Of a DNA stretch of 64,000 nt, positions 15,729 to 25,592 are shown piece by piece; the first letter of the stretch is position 1, and every line of letters begins with the position of its first letter. The notes under the pieces are model-generated. The model made no database searches. It was not told the origin of the DNA and saw nothing but the letters and a program-made list of their open reading frames with translations. The stretch lies in the NCBI GenBank assembly GCA_965199705.1, contig OZ241359.1, forward strand, positions 682,001 to 746,000. The letters run 5' to 3'. Made by a program: the position numbers and the translations under genes. The stretch comes from Azophilus sp965199705. GTDB taxonomy: Bacteria; Pseudomonadota; Gammaproteobacteria; Pseudomonadales; Azotimanducaceae.

Positions 15729-18700
15729 TCAGCCGGCAATCGCTGTTGCCCCTTTCGGCGCGATGATCTGCTTGAGATCGCGCAGAATCACATAGAGCGC
15801 CGGCACCAGAATCAGGGTGATCGCGGTGGCAAAGAGGATGCCGAACGCCACTGAAACGGCCATCGGAATCACGATTTGCGCCTGCATGCTGGTTTCGAGC
15901 GCCATGGGGATCAGTCCGAAGAAGGTGGTCAGCGAGGTCAGCAGAATGGCGCGAAAGCGGGCGCAACCGGACTGAATGGCTGCCTCGGCAGGGTCGGCTC
16001 CCGCAGCAACCGCCTTGTTCACGAAATCCACCATGATGAGGCTGTCGTTCACGACAACGCCGGATAGCGCGATGATGCCCATGATGGAGACGGAACTCAG
16101 CGAGAGGTCCAGCAGCAGGTGGCCGAACACGGCGCCGACCACGCCGAACGGAATCACGCCCATGATGATCAGCGGCTGAAGGTAGGACCTGAGCGGAATC
16201 GCCATCAGCGTGTAGATGCCGAACAGGGCAATGCCGAAGCCCGTCAGCATTTGCCGGAAGCCGAGCTCCTCTTCCTGGGCGCTGCCGGATACGTCCGTGT
16301 CCAGGCCGGGGTAGCGGGCGCGCAGTTCAGGCATGAATTCAGCCTTGATCCTGGACATGACCTGGCCGGCGTCGGCGACGCCGGCATCGACGCGCGCCGT
16401 CACCGTGATGGCGCGGCTGCCGTCAACTCGCTGGATCAGGTCCCAGCCGCGCTCTAGCTGGTAATCCGCCACCGATGCAAAGGGTAGCTCCCGGCCGTCT
16501 GGCGTGCGCACCCACATGTTCTCCAGGTTCCCCAACGAGCGCCGTTCAGAGCGGGGATAGCGCACCATGACGCGCACTTCCTGATCGCCACGCTGGATTC
16601 GCTGCGCCTCCGTGCCGTAGAAGGCAGCGCGCACCTGACGGCCGAGGTCCGCCAGCGTCAGCCCGGACGCCTCCGCTTCCGGCTTGATGGCAAGACGCAC
16701 TTCCTCAGGCCCGGCATTGGCCGAGACCTCGATTTCGAAAACGCCGTCGAAGCTGTCCAGATGCTGTTCCAGTTCCGCCGCCGCCTGTTCCAGCTGGCGA
16801 TAATTGCGCCCGGCCAGCTTGAACGAGATTGGCGGACCGCCGCCAAGATGCCGCGTCGCTTCAAAGCGCAGTTCCTTGGCTCCCGGGATCTCGCCCACCG
16901 CGTCGCGCCAGCGTTCCTCCACCACGCGCGGGGTGACGCCGCGAATCTTGTCGCGCGCCAACTCAACGTAAAAGATGCCTTCCCGACCATCCCGGATGTA
17001 GGCGAATACATTGTGAATGATGTCGGTTTCGCTGCCGGTCTCCGCCCTGAGATCGGCGTTGACCTGATCAAGGGCCGTGTTCATCTGCTGAACCACCCGG
17101 GTGATCAGGGTTTCCGGGGCCCCGTCATACAACTCGATCCGGGCGGACAGCATGTCCTCCTCGACTTCCGGGAAGAACTGGTAGCGCACCTGGCCGCTTG
17201 CGATGACGCCGATGGTGACGATCAACAGACCGAGGAATGTCGCCAGGGTGGTGTATCTGTGCCGGATCGCCCACCCCAGAAAGGGCTTGTAGTGACGTTC
17301 TATGGTCAGATTCAGCCAGCGACCCACCATCTCTGCCGGCCCGTTGCGCTGGCTCTTGGCGTGGGAAGTGCGCATCAGGGCAAGATGCGATGGCAGGATG
17401 AGTTTCGACTCGACAAGAGAAAAGGCCAGACACAGCACCACCACCCAGCCGACCGAGCCGGTCAGGGCAGCGATCGGGCCGGTGGTGAACAGCATGGGCA
17501 GAAAGGCCATGATGGTCGTCAGCACGCCGAACGTGGCCGGCACCGCAACGCGCCTTGCGCCGGCAACGATGTTGTTCGTGCTGTAGCCACGTCGGTCCGT
17601 CTCCGCATAGACCGATTCCGCCACCACGATGGCGTCGTCCACGACGATGCCAAGCACCAGGATGAAGCCAAAGACGCTGAGCACGTTGATGCTTATGTCT
17701 ATGCCGGACAGGGGCAGCAGCATCAGGGCGCCGAGGAAGGCGACGGGCAGGCCGACGATCACCCAGAATGCGAATCTGAAGTGCAGGAACAATCCAAGGA
17801 TCGTGAAAACCAGAATCGCGCCAATGAACATGTTCTTGAACATCATGTTCATGCGGCTTTGCAGGTGGTAGCTGGAATCCGCCCAGTACTCCAGGCTCAC
17901 TCCGGGCGGCATCCTGGCGCTGGCCTCGTCCGCGTAGGCCCGTACTGCCTCGGTGACGTCCAGTTCGTTCTCCGATTCGGTGCTCATCACGGCTATGCCG
18001 AAGCTGCGTTGGCCGTTGAAGAAGGCGTAAGACTCGGTTTCCTGGAAGCCATCACGAATACTGGCGATGTCGCCCAGGCGAATGCGCGCGCCGTCAGCGC
18101 GAGAGATCAGCACGATCTGTTCGAATTCTTCGCCGGTATAGGCCTGGCCCTTGGTGCGCAAGCGGATGTTGCCGCCGTCCGAGCGAATGTTGCCGCCAGG
18201 CAGGTCGATGGACCAGGCGCGAATGGCGGCGGCCACCTGATCCAGGGTCAGGCCATATTGGCGCAGCGTGTTTTCTGGTATTTCCACGGAAATCTCGAAC
18301 GGTCTGGATCCCCAGACTTCTGCGTAACTCACCTGTTCCAGGGCGACGATTTCGTCGCGTACCCGATTGGTCAGATCTTTCAGGTCCTGCTCGCGCATGT
18401 CGCCGGCCACCTGCACCGTGATGGCGCCGCGTCGGAACCGGGTCTTGGTGATGATCGGGCGTTCCGTCTCCACCGGAAACGTGGAAATGCTGTCCACGGC
18501 CAGCTTGACTTCGTCGAGTACCTCTGCGGGGTCGTACCTGTCCCGCACCTGGATCGTGACCCGCCCGGAACCGTCCAGGGCCGAGCCGAATACCTGCTTG
18601 ATTCCTTCGATGTCTTCAATCGCCTCTTCGATCTTGATGACCACGCCTTCTTCCACCTCGGCCGGCGCGGCGCCGCGATAGGGCACCCGGATCTCGATGG

Positions 18701-18845
18701 AGTCGAACTGGAATCGCGGGAAGGTTTCCACCGTGGCGATCTGGCCACCATAAATGCCCATCGCGAGGATGAAGAGCATGAGCAGATTGGCCGCCACGTG
18801 ATTGCGAGCGAACCAGCCGATGATGCCGCCCGAGTCGCCGTTCAT
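15729..18845 (-). CDS. RND-family efflux transporter, inner-membrane permease
   Basis: This 1,038-residue protein is an AcrB-type resistance-nodulation-division pump driven by proton flow. The layout is one N-terminal helix, a large periplasmic loop, helices 2-7, a second large loop and helices 8-12. Helix 4 has the paired proton-relay aspartates in LGIVVDDAIVVAESVY. Helix 1 ends in YGGQIATVETFPRFQFDS and the porter domain has IEIRVPYRGAAPAEVEEGV, typical of the multidrug subgroup that includes CzcA-unlike AcrB/MdtB relatives. Its ATG overlaps the stop of the adaptor gene. No outer-membrane channel gene is adjacent, so a shared TolC-like protein is likely. The substrate is unknown. Confidence 0.92.
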   Translation of the reverse strand: MNGDSGGIIGWFARNHVAANLLMLFILAMGIYGGQIATVETFPRFQFDSIEIRVPYRGAAPAEVEEGVVIKIEEAIEDIEGIKQVFGSALDGSGRVTIQVRDRYDPAEVLDEVKLAVDSISTFPVETERPIITKTRFRRGAITVQVAGDMREQDLKDLTNRVRDEIVALEQVSYAEVWGSRPFEISVEIPENTLRQYGLTLDQVAAAIRAWSIDLPGGNIRSDGGNIRLRTKGQAYTGEEFEQIVLISRADGARIRLGDIASIRDGFQETESYAFFNGQRSFGIAVMSTESENELDVTEAVRAYADEASARMPPGVSLEYWADSSYHLQSRMNMMFKNMFIGAILVFTILGLFLHFRFAFWVIVGLPVAFLGALMLLPLSGIDISINVLSVFGFILVLGIVVDDAIVVAESVYAETDRRGYSTNNIVAGARRVAVPATFGVLTTIMAFLPMLFTTGPIAALTGSVGWVVVLCLAFSLVESKLILPSHLALMRTSHAKSQRNGPAEMVGRWLNLTIERHYKPFLGWAIRHRYTTLATFLGLLIVTIGVIASGQVRYQFFPEVEEDMLSARIELYDGAPETLITRVVQQMNTALDQVNADLRAETGSETDIIHNVFAYIRDGREGIFYVELARDKIRGVTPRVVEERWRDAVGEIPGAKELRFEATRHLGGGPPISFKLAGRNYRQLEQAAAELEQHLDSFDGVFEIEVSANAGPEEVRLAIKPEAEASGLTLADLGRQVRAAFYGTEAQRIQRGDQEVRVMVRYPRSERRSLGNLENMWVRTPDGRELPFASVADYQLERGWDLIQRVDGSRAITVTARVDAGVADAGQVMSRIKAEFMPELRARYPGLDTDVSGSAQEEELGFRQMLTGFGIALFGIYTLMAIPLRSYLQPLIIMGVIPFGVVGAVFGHLLLDLSLSSVSIMGIIALSGVVVNDSLIMVDFVNKAVAAGADPAEAAIQSGCARFRAILLTSLTTFFGLIPMALETSMQAQIVIPMAVSVAFGILFATAITLILVPALYVILRDLKQIIAPKGATAIAG

Positions 18846-20026
18846 GATGTGCGTACCCGCATGCCCGGCAGTGGCTCTTCCATGGGCGTCAGGCAGAGAC
18901 GGTCGCCCTCGTTGAGCCCCTGATCGACATAGACAAACTCGGTGTCAGCGCGCACCACCCGGACTTCAGCAGCTTGCAGTTCATCGGCGGCGTTCACCAG
19001 CCAGACCATCGCGCCGCGGTGCAGTGCGTGGCGGGGCAGCACGAACAGAGGTCCGGCCTCGCGGCCCTTGATTTCGGCATTGACGAATGTGCCTATGCGC
19101 AGCGGTTCGCTGCGTGGCGACCTGATGCCGTAGGGGTCCTGAACCTGGGCGACGGCGTAAAGCACCCGCGTGCGGCTGTCGAACACCCCTTCCGTGCGGG
19201 TGACGGCGCCGTCCCAATGATGCTCGCTTCCGGCCACCTGGGCGCTCAGGGTCACTGGCACGGAGGCAGCGCCGATGCGTTGTGGCAGATCAAGAAATTG
19301 CAGATCGGCCTGGGTCAGCGGCAGGCGCGCCTCTGCGTAGTCGATGGCGAAGGTGACTGCCAGTCGGTCGCCGGTCTTGATGTACTGCCCCACGTCGGAG
19401 AGTTTCTCCCGCACCATGCCGGCATAGGGCGCTCGAATGGCAGTACGCTCCAGATCGCCTTCGGCCTGCAACAAGGCGGCTTCGGCGGATTCCAGCGTCG
19501 CCAGCGCCGCCGCCAGTTGCGGTGTGCGCAGGGTCAGATCGGACGGCGCGGGGGTGGCTTCGGCATCCAGATCGCGCAGGCGTCGCCAGTCCTCCAGCGC
19601 ATAGTCGGCCAGCGCATTCTCGGTGGCCACCTGAGTTCTGGCGGTGGCGACGCTGGCGCGCGCCTGCTTGACGCGGGCATGGTAGATGCGTGGATCAACC
19701 TGCACCAGCAGTTCGCCCTGCTCGAAGAATCCGCCGCTGACAAAGGATGGCGACACCGCCTCGATCAGGCCGTTGACCTCGGAGATGAGCGTTGTTTCGG
19801 TGCGTGGCGTCACCTCGCCCTGAGTGCTGACGCTGAACGTGGTGGGCGTGCGCGTGAGCGTCAGCGTCTCGACCAGCATGACTGGCGGCAAGCTGGGCTG
19901 GCGTTTGGCTTCAGGTCGGCTGGCGACCAGCAGCATCCCGACCCCAGCCGCGATCAGCAGTACCACGAACGGCGCCAGAATCCGTCTTGCCCGAGCTATC
20001 GTCTGTCCTGGCCCGATTCGGTTCAT
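18842..20026 (-). CDS. RND efflux periplasmic adaptor (membrane fusion protein)
   Basis: The 394-residue protein links the RND pump to an outer-membrane channel. It has an N-terminal anchor (ILAPFVVLLIAAGVGMLL, about 16-33), a lipoyl half-motif before the hairpin (EVNGLIEAVSP), a coiled-coil hairpin rich in Ala and Glu (about 115-200) and the second half-motif ERTAIRAPYAGMVREKLSDV. Beta-barrel and membrane-proximal domains follow. Its stop overlaps the pump's ATG (ATGA at 18842-18845), so the pair is one translation unit. A TAAAAT box lies six bases before the ATG, so the message may have little or no leader. Confidence 0.9.
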   Translation of the reverse strand: MNRIGPGQTIARARRILAPFVVLLIAAGVGMLLVASRPEAKRQPSLPPVMLVETLTLTRTPTTFSVSTQGEVTPRTETTLISEVNGLIEAVSPSFVSGGFFEQGELLVQVDPRIYHARVKQARASVATARTQVATENALADYALEDWRRLRDLDAEATPAPSDLTLRTPQLAAALATLESAEAALLQAEGDLERTAIRAPYAGMVREKLSDVGQYIKTGDRLAVTFAIDYAEARLPLTQADLQFLDLPQRIGAASVPVTLSAQVAGSEHHWDGAVTRTEGVFDSRTRVLYAVAQVQDPYGIRSPRSEPLRIGTFVNAEIKGREAGPLFVLPRHALHRGAMVWLVNAADELQAAEVRVVRADTEFVYVDQGLNEGDRLCLTPMEEPLPGMRVRTS

Positions 20027-20216
20027 GCGCCTATTTTAACCGGTGTCCGTAGAAGACATCGGCAGCGGTATTGCTTTTGCCGATAATCCGGTTGACCATC
20101 CTGCCCCTGAACCTCGGCAGGAGCCGCAGCGGAACGCCGACCGGGCAATTTTGTCGGCTGCTGATGGGCCCGGCATGTCGGGCATCGAACAAGAGGGCAG
20201 CGAATCAAGAGGCAAC

Positions 20217-22838
20217 ATGACGCCAGCAGGAAAATTCAAGTGGCTCGGCAACCTGGCCGGCAGGGCGTCAGGTTACGTGTTCTGGCTCGTCGGCCTGTGT
20301 CTGTCGGCGCTGGCGGCGGCGGAAGGCGCCGGGCAATCCGCTCAGGGCATTCACAGCGCGGCTGAAGACAAGGCCTGGCGCCCGTTGCAGATCTACGATC
20401 CGGCCACCTTGCCTGACATTCGCCTGGTCGAGCCGGTCGAAAAGGCCGAAGCGTTCACGGGCGGCGGCTGGCCGTTGCAGATTGGTGTGGCCCGCCCTGT
20501 ACCCGAAGAACATCAGGGCAATCTGTTGCCGAAACTGCATTGGCAGTTCGCCTCCAATGGCCGCCAGACAGCTGCCTTCCGGGTCACCTCGCCAGGCGCG
20601 CATTCGCTTCGAGCCGGACTTGCAGGGCACTTGCCGGCCGGGGCCAGGGTGCGCTTTTTCGGCCTTGACGATTCGGCGCCCACCTACCCGGCGCTCGCGC
20701 GCCTGCCGCAAGAAGGGGTCGCCAGTCTGATCGCGCCAGAAGCCCCGTCGGTGTTTGCCGATCCGGGGATGGCGCCGGTCTGGTCGCCGATCGTGGCCGG
20801 CGACTCGATGGGCGTGGAGATCAGCCTGCCGCTTGATGCGACGCCGGCGGACTTCTCGCTGGCGGTGACCCGCGTATCGCATCTGCATGGCGCTGAAGCG
20901 GCCGGCCCGTCGGCGCATCAGCAACCGGCCAATCATGATAGTGGCTGCGCAAATGAACCGCTGACTCTGGCCTGTGCCACTGACGCGCCAGCCGATGTAG
21001 CCAACATGGCCGACGCGACAGTGAGACTCCGCTTCACCGAACGTGACGGCGGCACATTTGTTTGCAGTGCAGCACTCATCAGGGATGCGCGTTCCGACGC
21101 AGCGCGTCGGCAGAACGCCTATCTCTTGACAGCTGCGCATTGCGTGCGCACCCAGGCCGTGGCTGACACTGTTGACGTCACCTTCGGCCATCAGGCGGCC
21201 GTCTGTGAGGGCGTGGCCAGCAGTGGCGTCACCTTGTTTGACGGAACCGACCTCATGGTGGCGCATCGGCGCACGGATAACAGCTTGCTGCGATTGAAAC
21301 AGGCAGTGCCCGCCGGCCAGGATGTGCACTGGTTGAGATGGTCAGAGGATCAGGCTGTGCAAGGACAGCCCTTCACCGGCGTGCATCAGCCGGGCGGCGG
21401 CCCGAAGGAGTACATGGCGGGCATGTCCAGCAGAAATTTGTCGGTCCTTTCCGATGCTTCGGTCATCCCCACCCTTGCCCTGGCGGTGGATGTGACGAGC
21501 GGGCATGTGCGTGGCGGCAGTAGCGGCTCTGCCGGCGTGATGGGCATGCGCCAGGAAATCGTCGGCTCACTGTCCGGCGTCAGCGAGACGCCGGGTGAGT
21601 GCCTGGCGTTCTACGGACGCATGGACCGAGCCGATGCGATCACTGGCCTGCTCCTGCGGGCGGGCAACACAAGTCCCGTAACGCCTGCTGCGGACGATCA
21701 CGTCGATGAGCACGGTCCAGACGCTACCGGGGTGATGCCCAATTCGGAGATTTCCGCGATGTTGAGCCACGAGGACGATGTGGACGTTTTCTCGGTGCGT
21801 CTCACCGAAGCCGGCGCCCTGACGGTGTGGACGGAGGGCAGCCTCGACACGATCGGCCTCTTGCGGGATTGCAATGGCGAGGTAGTTTCGAATGTTGGTA
21901 CGGACGATGATGCCGGCGATGGAAAAAACTTCAGAATTTCTGAATTACTGATTACCACCGCCTGCTCCACCTGGTTCATCGAGGTGGCAAGCTATGATGG
22001 CGGAACCGGCGCCTATGAGCTGAACGTGGAATTCGAATCCTCAGCGTCGGTATCCGAGCGCCGGCGCGCCAGAGCCTATGCGATACCACCCATCTCGGTT
22101 CAGGACTGGTCCTCGGTTCGCATACGCTGCGACAGTGCGCAAACGGCCTGCTCGGTGCGGCTGGAGTGCGCTGATCAGGGTGGCAATCTGCTTTCGGGTG
22201 CGATCAGCGATCCGATTGCGCCGAATTCGGTGTACGAGACTTCTACCGAGGCCATAGGCGAAATTCTTGGCGTTGAAAGGTGGGACAGGCGGCTCGCCTG
22301 CGAGGCGCGGAGCGCTGAACCCGTTTCTGTTCAGATCTGGACCCGCTCCGGCAATGGGGTTCTGGTCAACAACACGGCCATTCAGGACAGTGTGCTGGTC
22401 GGTGGTCGGCACGTGTTGCGAGCCTGGTCCATTCCTTCCCCGCAGGAATCCGACGCCACCAATTTTCGAATCCGCTGTGAAGCGAACACGGATTGCCGCA
22501 ACCTTCGGCTGGAGTGCCACGACGACAATGGCCAGGTGCATACGGGCGTACTTGATGATGTCCCGGCGCACGCAACCCGGCACATGCTGGCGGATGCGCT
22601 TGCGACCGCGATCAATCACTCGTGGACTGGCATGGGCTTGTCCTGCGCCATCGAATCGAGCGAGCCACTCAGCTTGCAGTTGCTGACCCGAACCGGCCCG
22701 GGCACGGGCGTTGACCGCGCTCTGGTCAACAACACGGCGCTCAGCTGGACCAGCGGCTCGGCGCAGGCCAGCGAGCCGGCGCCACTCAAGGCGCGCGCTC
22801 TGCGGATATCGCAAAAGCCAGCAGATCCTCCGCGTTGA
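20217..22838 (+). CDS. Secreted trypsin-like serine protease with PPC domain and duplicated C-terminal domain
   Basis: The 873-residue product starts with a signal peptide (MTPAGKFKWLG, then a hydrophobic core VFWLVGLCLSALAAA). The protease domain has the triad in order: H308 in LLTAAHC, D354 in TDNSLLRL and S436 in RGGSSGSAG, a layout like lysyl-endopeptidase relatives of family S1. Residues about 507-607 form a bacterial pre-peptidase C-terminal (PPC) domain (DVDVFSVRL to GAYELNVEF). Two copies of a cysteine-containing domain follow (about 618-722 and 732-842), each ending in LVNNTA. ATG 20217 has AAGAGG 5 nt upstream; a longer frame back to 20043 is unlikely. The target is unknown. The gene is divergent from the RND pair. 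Confidence 0.8.
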   Translation: MTPAGKFKWLGNLAGRASGYVFWLVGLCLSALAAAEGAGQSAQGIHSAAEDKAWRPLQIYDPATLPDIRLVEPVEKAEAFTGGGWPLQIGVARPVPEEHQGNLLPKLHWQFASNGRQTAAFRVTSPGAHSLRAGLAGHLPAGARVRFFGLDDSAPTYPALARLPQEGVASLIAPEAPSVFADPGMAPVWSPIVAGDSMGVEISLPLDATPADFSLAVTRVSHLHGAEAAGPSAHQQPANHDSGCANEPLTLACATDAPADVANMADATVRLRFTERDGGTFVCSAALIRDARSDAARRQNAYLLTAAHCVRTQAVADTVDVTFGHQAAVCEGVASSGVTLFDGTDLMVAHRRTDNSLLRLKQAVPAGQDVHWLRWSEDQAVQGQPFTGVHQPGGGPKEYMAGMSSRNLSVLSDASVIPTLALAVDVTSGHVRGGSSGSAGVMGMRQEIVGSLSGVSETPGECLAFYGRMDRADAITGLLLRAGNTSPVTPAADDHVDEHGPDATGVMPNSEISAMLSHEDDVDVFSVRLTEAGALTVWTEGSLDTIGLLRDCNGEVVSNVGTDDDAGDGKNFRISELLITTACSTWFIEVASYDGGTGAYELNVEFESSASVSERRRARAYAIPPISVQDWSSVRIRCDSAQTACSVRLECADQGGNLLSGAISDPIAPNSVYETSTEAIGEILGVERWDRRLACEARSAEPVSVQIWTRSGNGVLVNNTAIQDSVLVGGRHVLRAWSIPSPQESDATNFRIRCEANTDCRNLRLECHDDNGQVHTGVLDDVPAHATRHMLADALATAINHSWTGMGLSCAIESSEPLSLQLLTRTGPGTGVDRALVNNTALSWTSGSAQASEPAPLKARALRISQKPADPPR

Positions 22839-22894
22839 ACAGGAAGTCGCCACGCAAGACGTAACCTGCGAGTAGCTGCGGCAGCCAGGTCCGA

Positions 22895-23518
22895 TCAGGC
22901 GCTGGCTGCGTACCGGCGTTCCAGCCAGGCGTAAAGTCTGCCTGAGGATTCATCGCCCGGAATCAGATCAGTGAGCGCGTCGATGAGGTGTTCGTTGTCT
23001 TCCCGCCCGTCCCAGAGCTTCCGGTATTGACCCGTGCGATAGCCGTGGTCCTGACGAAAGCGATTGAGTACGTTCTTGCCGAGGTACAGCAGGTAGAGTT
23101 CGTCGAACGACAAGGGCAGGGCGGCCATGGCGGTGGCGAATTCCGTCACCGGGAAGCCGCGTAGCGCCAGGCTTGCCTGGGCCAGCGCCTCGATGGCCAG
23201 GCGCAGCGTTTCGCCGCCGGTGGCGGGCGCCGGCCGCACATCCATTGCCTGGATCAGCGCTTCTGTTTCCAGGTCGCCATTGCGCAGGAGATCACTCAGA
23301 CCGAAATGCCAGATGTCAACCAGTTCCAGCTTGACCTGGGCCAGGTCTGCTGTCTGTTGCTTCCACCACTTCCAGCCCTGGTGTTCCAGCAACTCTGCGC
23401 ATTCCACCCAGATGGCGCGGTAGTACGCATAGCCCTGGCTGCGCCATCGCGGATGCACCTGCCGGTTGTGGGCGTCCTGCAGGTCGGCCATGGCAGCCAA
23501 CATGGCCCGGCGGTCCAT
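22895..23518 (-). CDS. dUTP diphosphatase, dimeric all-alpha type
   Basis: The enzyme should hydrolyse dUTP to dUMP and keep uracil out of DNA. It belongs to the all-alpha NTP pyrophosphatase superfamily (dUTPase_2), unrelated to trimeric Dut. Visible motifs are the metal-binding IWVECAELLEHQGWKWWK (about 36-53), LELVDIWHF (about 63-71) and the nucleotide-binding GKNVLNRFRQDHGYRTGQY (about 148-166) followed by WDGREDNEHL. Length is 207. It lies 41 bp downstream of dapB on the same strand and is probably co-transcribed. The exact nucleotide preference is an inference from the family. Confidence 0.85.
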   Translation of the reverse strand: MDRRAMLAAMADLQDAHNRQVHPRWRSQGYAYYRAIWVECAELLEHQGWKWWKQQTADLAQVKLELVDIWHFGLSDLLRNGDLETEALIQAMDVRPAPATGGETLRLAIEALAQASLALRGFPVTEFATAMAALPLSFDELYLLYLGKNVLNRFRQDHGYRTGQYRKLWDGREDNEHLIDALTDLIPGDESSGRLYAWLERRYAASA

Positions 23519-23559
23519 CGCTTTCAGCCCACCTGCCTGACGATCACGGGCGGCAAGAA

Positions 23560-24390
23560 TCAGGCCTCCGGGTCTGCGCCCTGAGGCGATGCGCCGAAGA
23601 GCACATCCTGCATGGAGAAGAGGCCAGGTCCGCGCCCGGCCAGGAAACGCACTGCGCGCAGAGCGCCTTGCGCGAAGTTCTCACGGCTTGCGGCCCTGTG
23701 CGTGATTTCCAGGCGTTCGCCAGCGCCGGCAAAGAGGACGCTGTGCTCGCCGACGACATCGCCGGCGCGCAGGACGTGGACGCCGATGGATTCACGACGC
23801 CTGGGACCTGTCTCGCCGACCCGGCCATACTCCGCGACAGCGCCCAGGTCGCGGCCAAGAACCTCCGCCAGTACCTCGCCGAGCCGCACTGCCGTGCCGG
23901 AGGGCGCGTCTATCTTTGTGCCGTGATGCAGGTCCAGGATCTCGACGTCCACTGAATCGCCCAGAATCCGGGCGGCGTCTGCAACCAGCTGAAACAGCAG
24001 ATTCACGCCAATGCTCATGTTCGGGGCCATCAGGATGGGCACACGCTCGGCGGCCTGACGAATCCGGCCAAGACCCGCCGCATCGAAACCGGTGGTGCCG
24101 ATGACCAGGGATCTTCCGGCGTCGGCGCAGACATCAAGCGCAGGCAGGGTGGCGCGGGGCAGGGTAAAGTCGATCAGGGTGTCGAAATCTGCGACTACAG
24201 TTGTCAATGTATCGACGAGGCGCACACCGACAGGGCCGATGCCAGCGCATTCGCCCGCATCCACGCCCAGCATTGGCGAACCAGGCGCCTCGCTGGCTGC
24301 GGTCAAGACCAGGTCGTCGGCTTCGGCCACGGCCTGCACCAGAGTCCGTCCCATGCGTCCGGCGGCGCCGGCGATCGCGACTCGAATCAT
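23560..24390 (-). CDS. dapB: 4-hydroxy-tetrahydrodipicolinate reductase DapB
   Basis: DapB reduces the DapA product with NAD(P)H on the way to diaminopimelate and lysine, for peptidoglycan and protein. The dinucleotide motif GAAGRMGRTLV is at residues 8-18. The active-site segment EILDLHHGTKIDAPSGTA carries the His-His pair and the catalytic lysine. The family N-terminus MIRVAIAGA is intact and the length is 276. The gene is 7 bp after dnaJ, matching the Pseudomonas dnaK-dnaJ-dapB order, but carAB does not follow; a dUTPase gene does. Confidence 0.95.
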   Translation of the reverse strand: MIRVAIAGAAGRMGRTLVQAVAEADDLVLTAASEAPGSPMLGVDAGECAGIGPVGVRLVDTLTTVVADFDTLIDFTLPRATLPALDVCADAGRSLVIGTTGFDAAGLGRIRQAAERVPILMAPNMSIGVNLLFQLVADAARILGDSVDVEILDLHHGTKIDAPSGTAVRLGEVLAEVLGRDLGAVAEYGRVGETGPRRRESIGVHVLRAGDVVGEHSVLFAGAGERLEITHRAASRENFAQGALRAVRFLAGRGPGLFSMQDVLFGASPQGADPEA

Positions 24391-24397
24391 GTCCGTA

Positions 24398-25537
24398 TCA
24401 GGATCTCAGGCTCTCGAAGAAGTCCTTGACGCCCCGAAACCAGCCTTCCTCCTTGGGAGAATGGCGTTCGCTTCGACCCTCCAGGCTGAGCTTGAATTCG
24501 CGCAGGAGCGACTTCTGCTCTTCCCTGAGGTTTACCGGCGTTTCCACGACCACCCGGCACAGCAGGTCGCCAACGCCGCCGCCACGCACAGGCGTCACAC
24601 CCTTGCCGCGCAGCCGAAACAGCTTGCCAGTCTGGGTTTCGGGCGGCACCCGGAGCTTGACTGGCCCGCTCAGGGTCGGCACTTCCAGATCTCCGCCGAG
24701 CACTGCATCGACGAAGGAGACGGGTATTTCACAAAACAGATGTTTGCCGTCGCGTTGGAAGATCGGGTGTTCGCGAACGCTGACTTCCACATAGAGATCG
24801 CCCGCCGGCGCGCCTCTCGGGCCGGCTTCGCCCTCGCCCGCCAGGCGAATGCGATCGCCTTCGTCAACGCCGGCAGGGATCCGCACCGAAAGGGTTTTCG
24901 GCTTCTCCACCCGGCCCTGACCGCGACAGCGGCGGCAGGGATCGGCAATGATCTGACCTTCTCCTCCGCACCGCCGACAGGTCTGTTGCAGGGAGAAAAA
25001 GCCTTGTGAAACACGCACCTTGCCGGCCCCGGAACAGTCTGGACAGGTGCTTGGCCTGGAGCCGGCTCGGGCGCCCGAGCCATCGCACTCGGCGCAATCG
25101 GCCAGCACCCGCACGTCGATTTCAACGGTGTCTCCCCGCACTGCCTGCGCCAGGTCCAGTGCGAGCGTGTAGCGCAGGTCCGCGCCTCGGCGTTGCGCCT
25201 GACGGGCGCCGCCAGCGGCGCCGAATATGCTGCCGAGACCGCCTTCGCCAAAGATCTGGCTGAAGATGTCTGTGACGCTGCCGTTGAAATTGGCGCCGCC
25301 CATGCCACCGGCTTCAAGACCGGCATGGCCGAACTGATCGTAGGCAGCGCGCTTCTCCTGGTTGGTGAGTACCTCGGCGGCTTCCGAAGCCTCCTTGAAT
25401 TTCTGGTCTGCGCTGGCGTCATCCGGATTGCGGTCCGGGTGATACTTCATGGCCAGGCGCCGATACGCCTTCTTGATGTCCGCTTCGGAAGCATCCCGAT
25501 CGACGCCGAGCACTGCATAGTAGTCGCGCTTTGCCAT
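24398..25537 (-). CDS. dnaJ: Chaperone protein DnaJ
   Basis: DnaJ delivers unfolded clients to DnaK and stimulates its ATPase. The J domain is complete, with the HPD tripeptide in KYHPDRNPDD. A Gly/Phe-rich linker with GGMGGANFNG and IFGEGGLGSIFG follows. The zinc region has four CxxCxGxG repeats: CAECDGSG, CPDCSGAG, CRRCGGEG and CRRCRGQG. Two beta-sandwich client-binding domains and a dimerisation tail end the 379-residue chain. It is 55 bp after dnaK and should share its heat-shock transcript. Confidence 0.97.
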   Translation of the reverse strand: MAKRDYYAVLGVDRDASEADIKKAYRRLAMKYHPDRNPDDASADQKFKEASEAAEVLTNQEKRAAYDQFGHAGLEAGGMGGANFNGSVTDIFSQIFGEGGLGSIFGAAGGARQAQRRGADLRYTLALDLAQAVRGDTVEIDVRVLADCAECDGSGARAGSRPSTCPDCSGAGKVRVSQGFFSLQQTCRRCGGEGQIIADPCRRCRGQGRVEKPKTLSVRIPAGVDEGDRIRLAGEGEAGPRGAPAGDLYVEVSVREHPIFQRDGKHLFCEIPVSFVDAVLGGDLEVPTLSGPVKLRVPPETQTGKLFRLRGKGVTPVRGGGVGDLLCRVVVETPVNLREEQKSLLREFKLSLEGRSERHSPKEEGWFRGVKDFFESLRS

Positions 25538-25592
25538 GCTGAGTCAGGGTTTCCCGGTATGCCGGATGTGCAGGTGCGGAACCCGCGCCGGA

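Noticed and set aside
16761..18923. 720-codon frame on the plus strand opposite the RND pump gene
   Set aside because: It mirrors the pump coding sequence. The product is rich in His, Gln and Arg with no domain, typical of a shadow frame in high-GC DNA.
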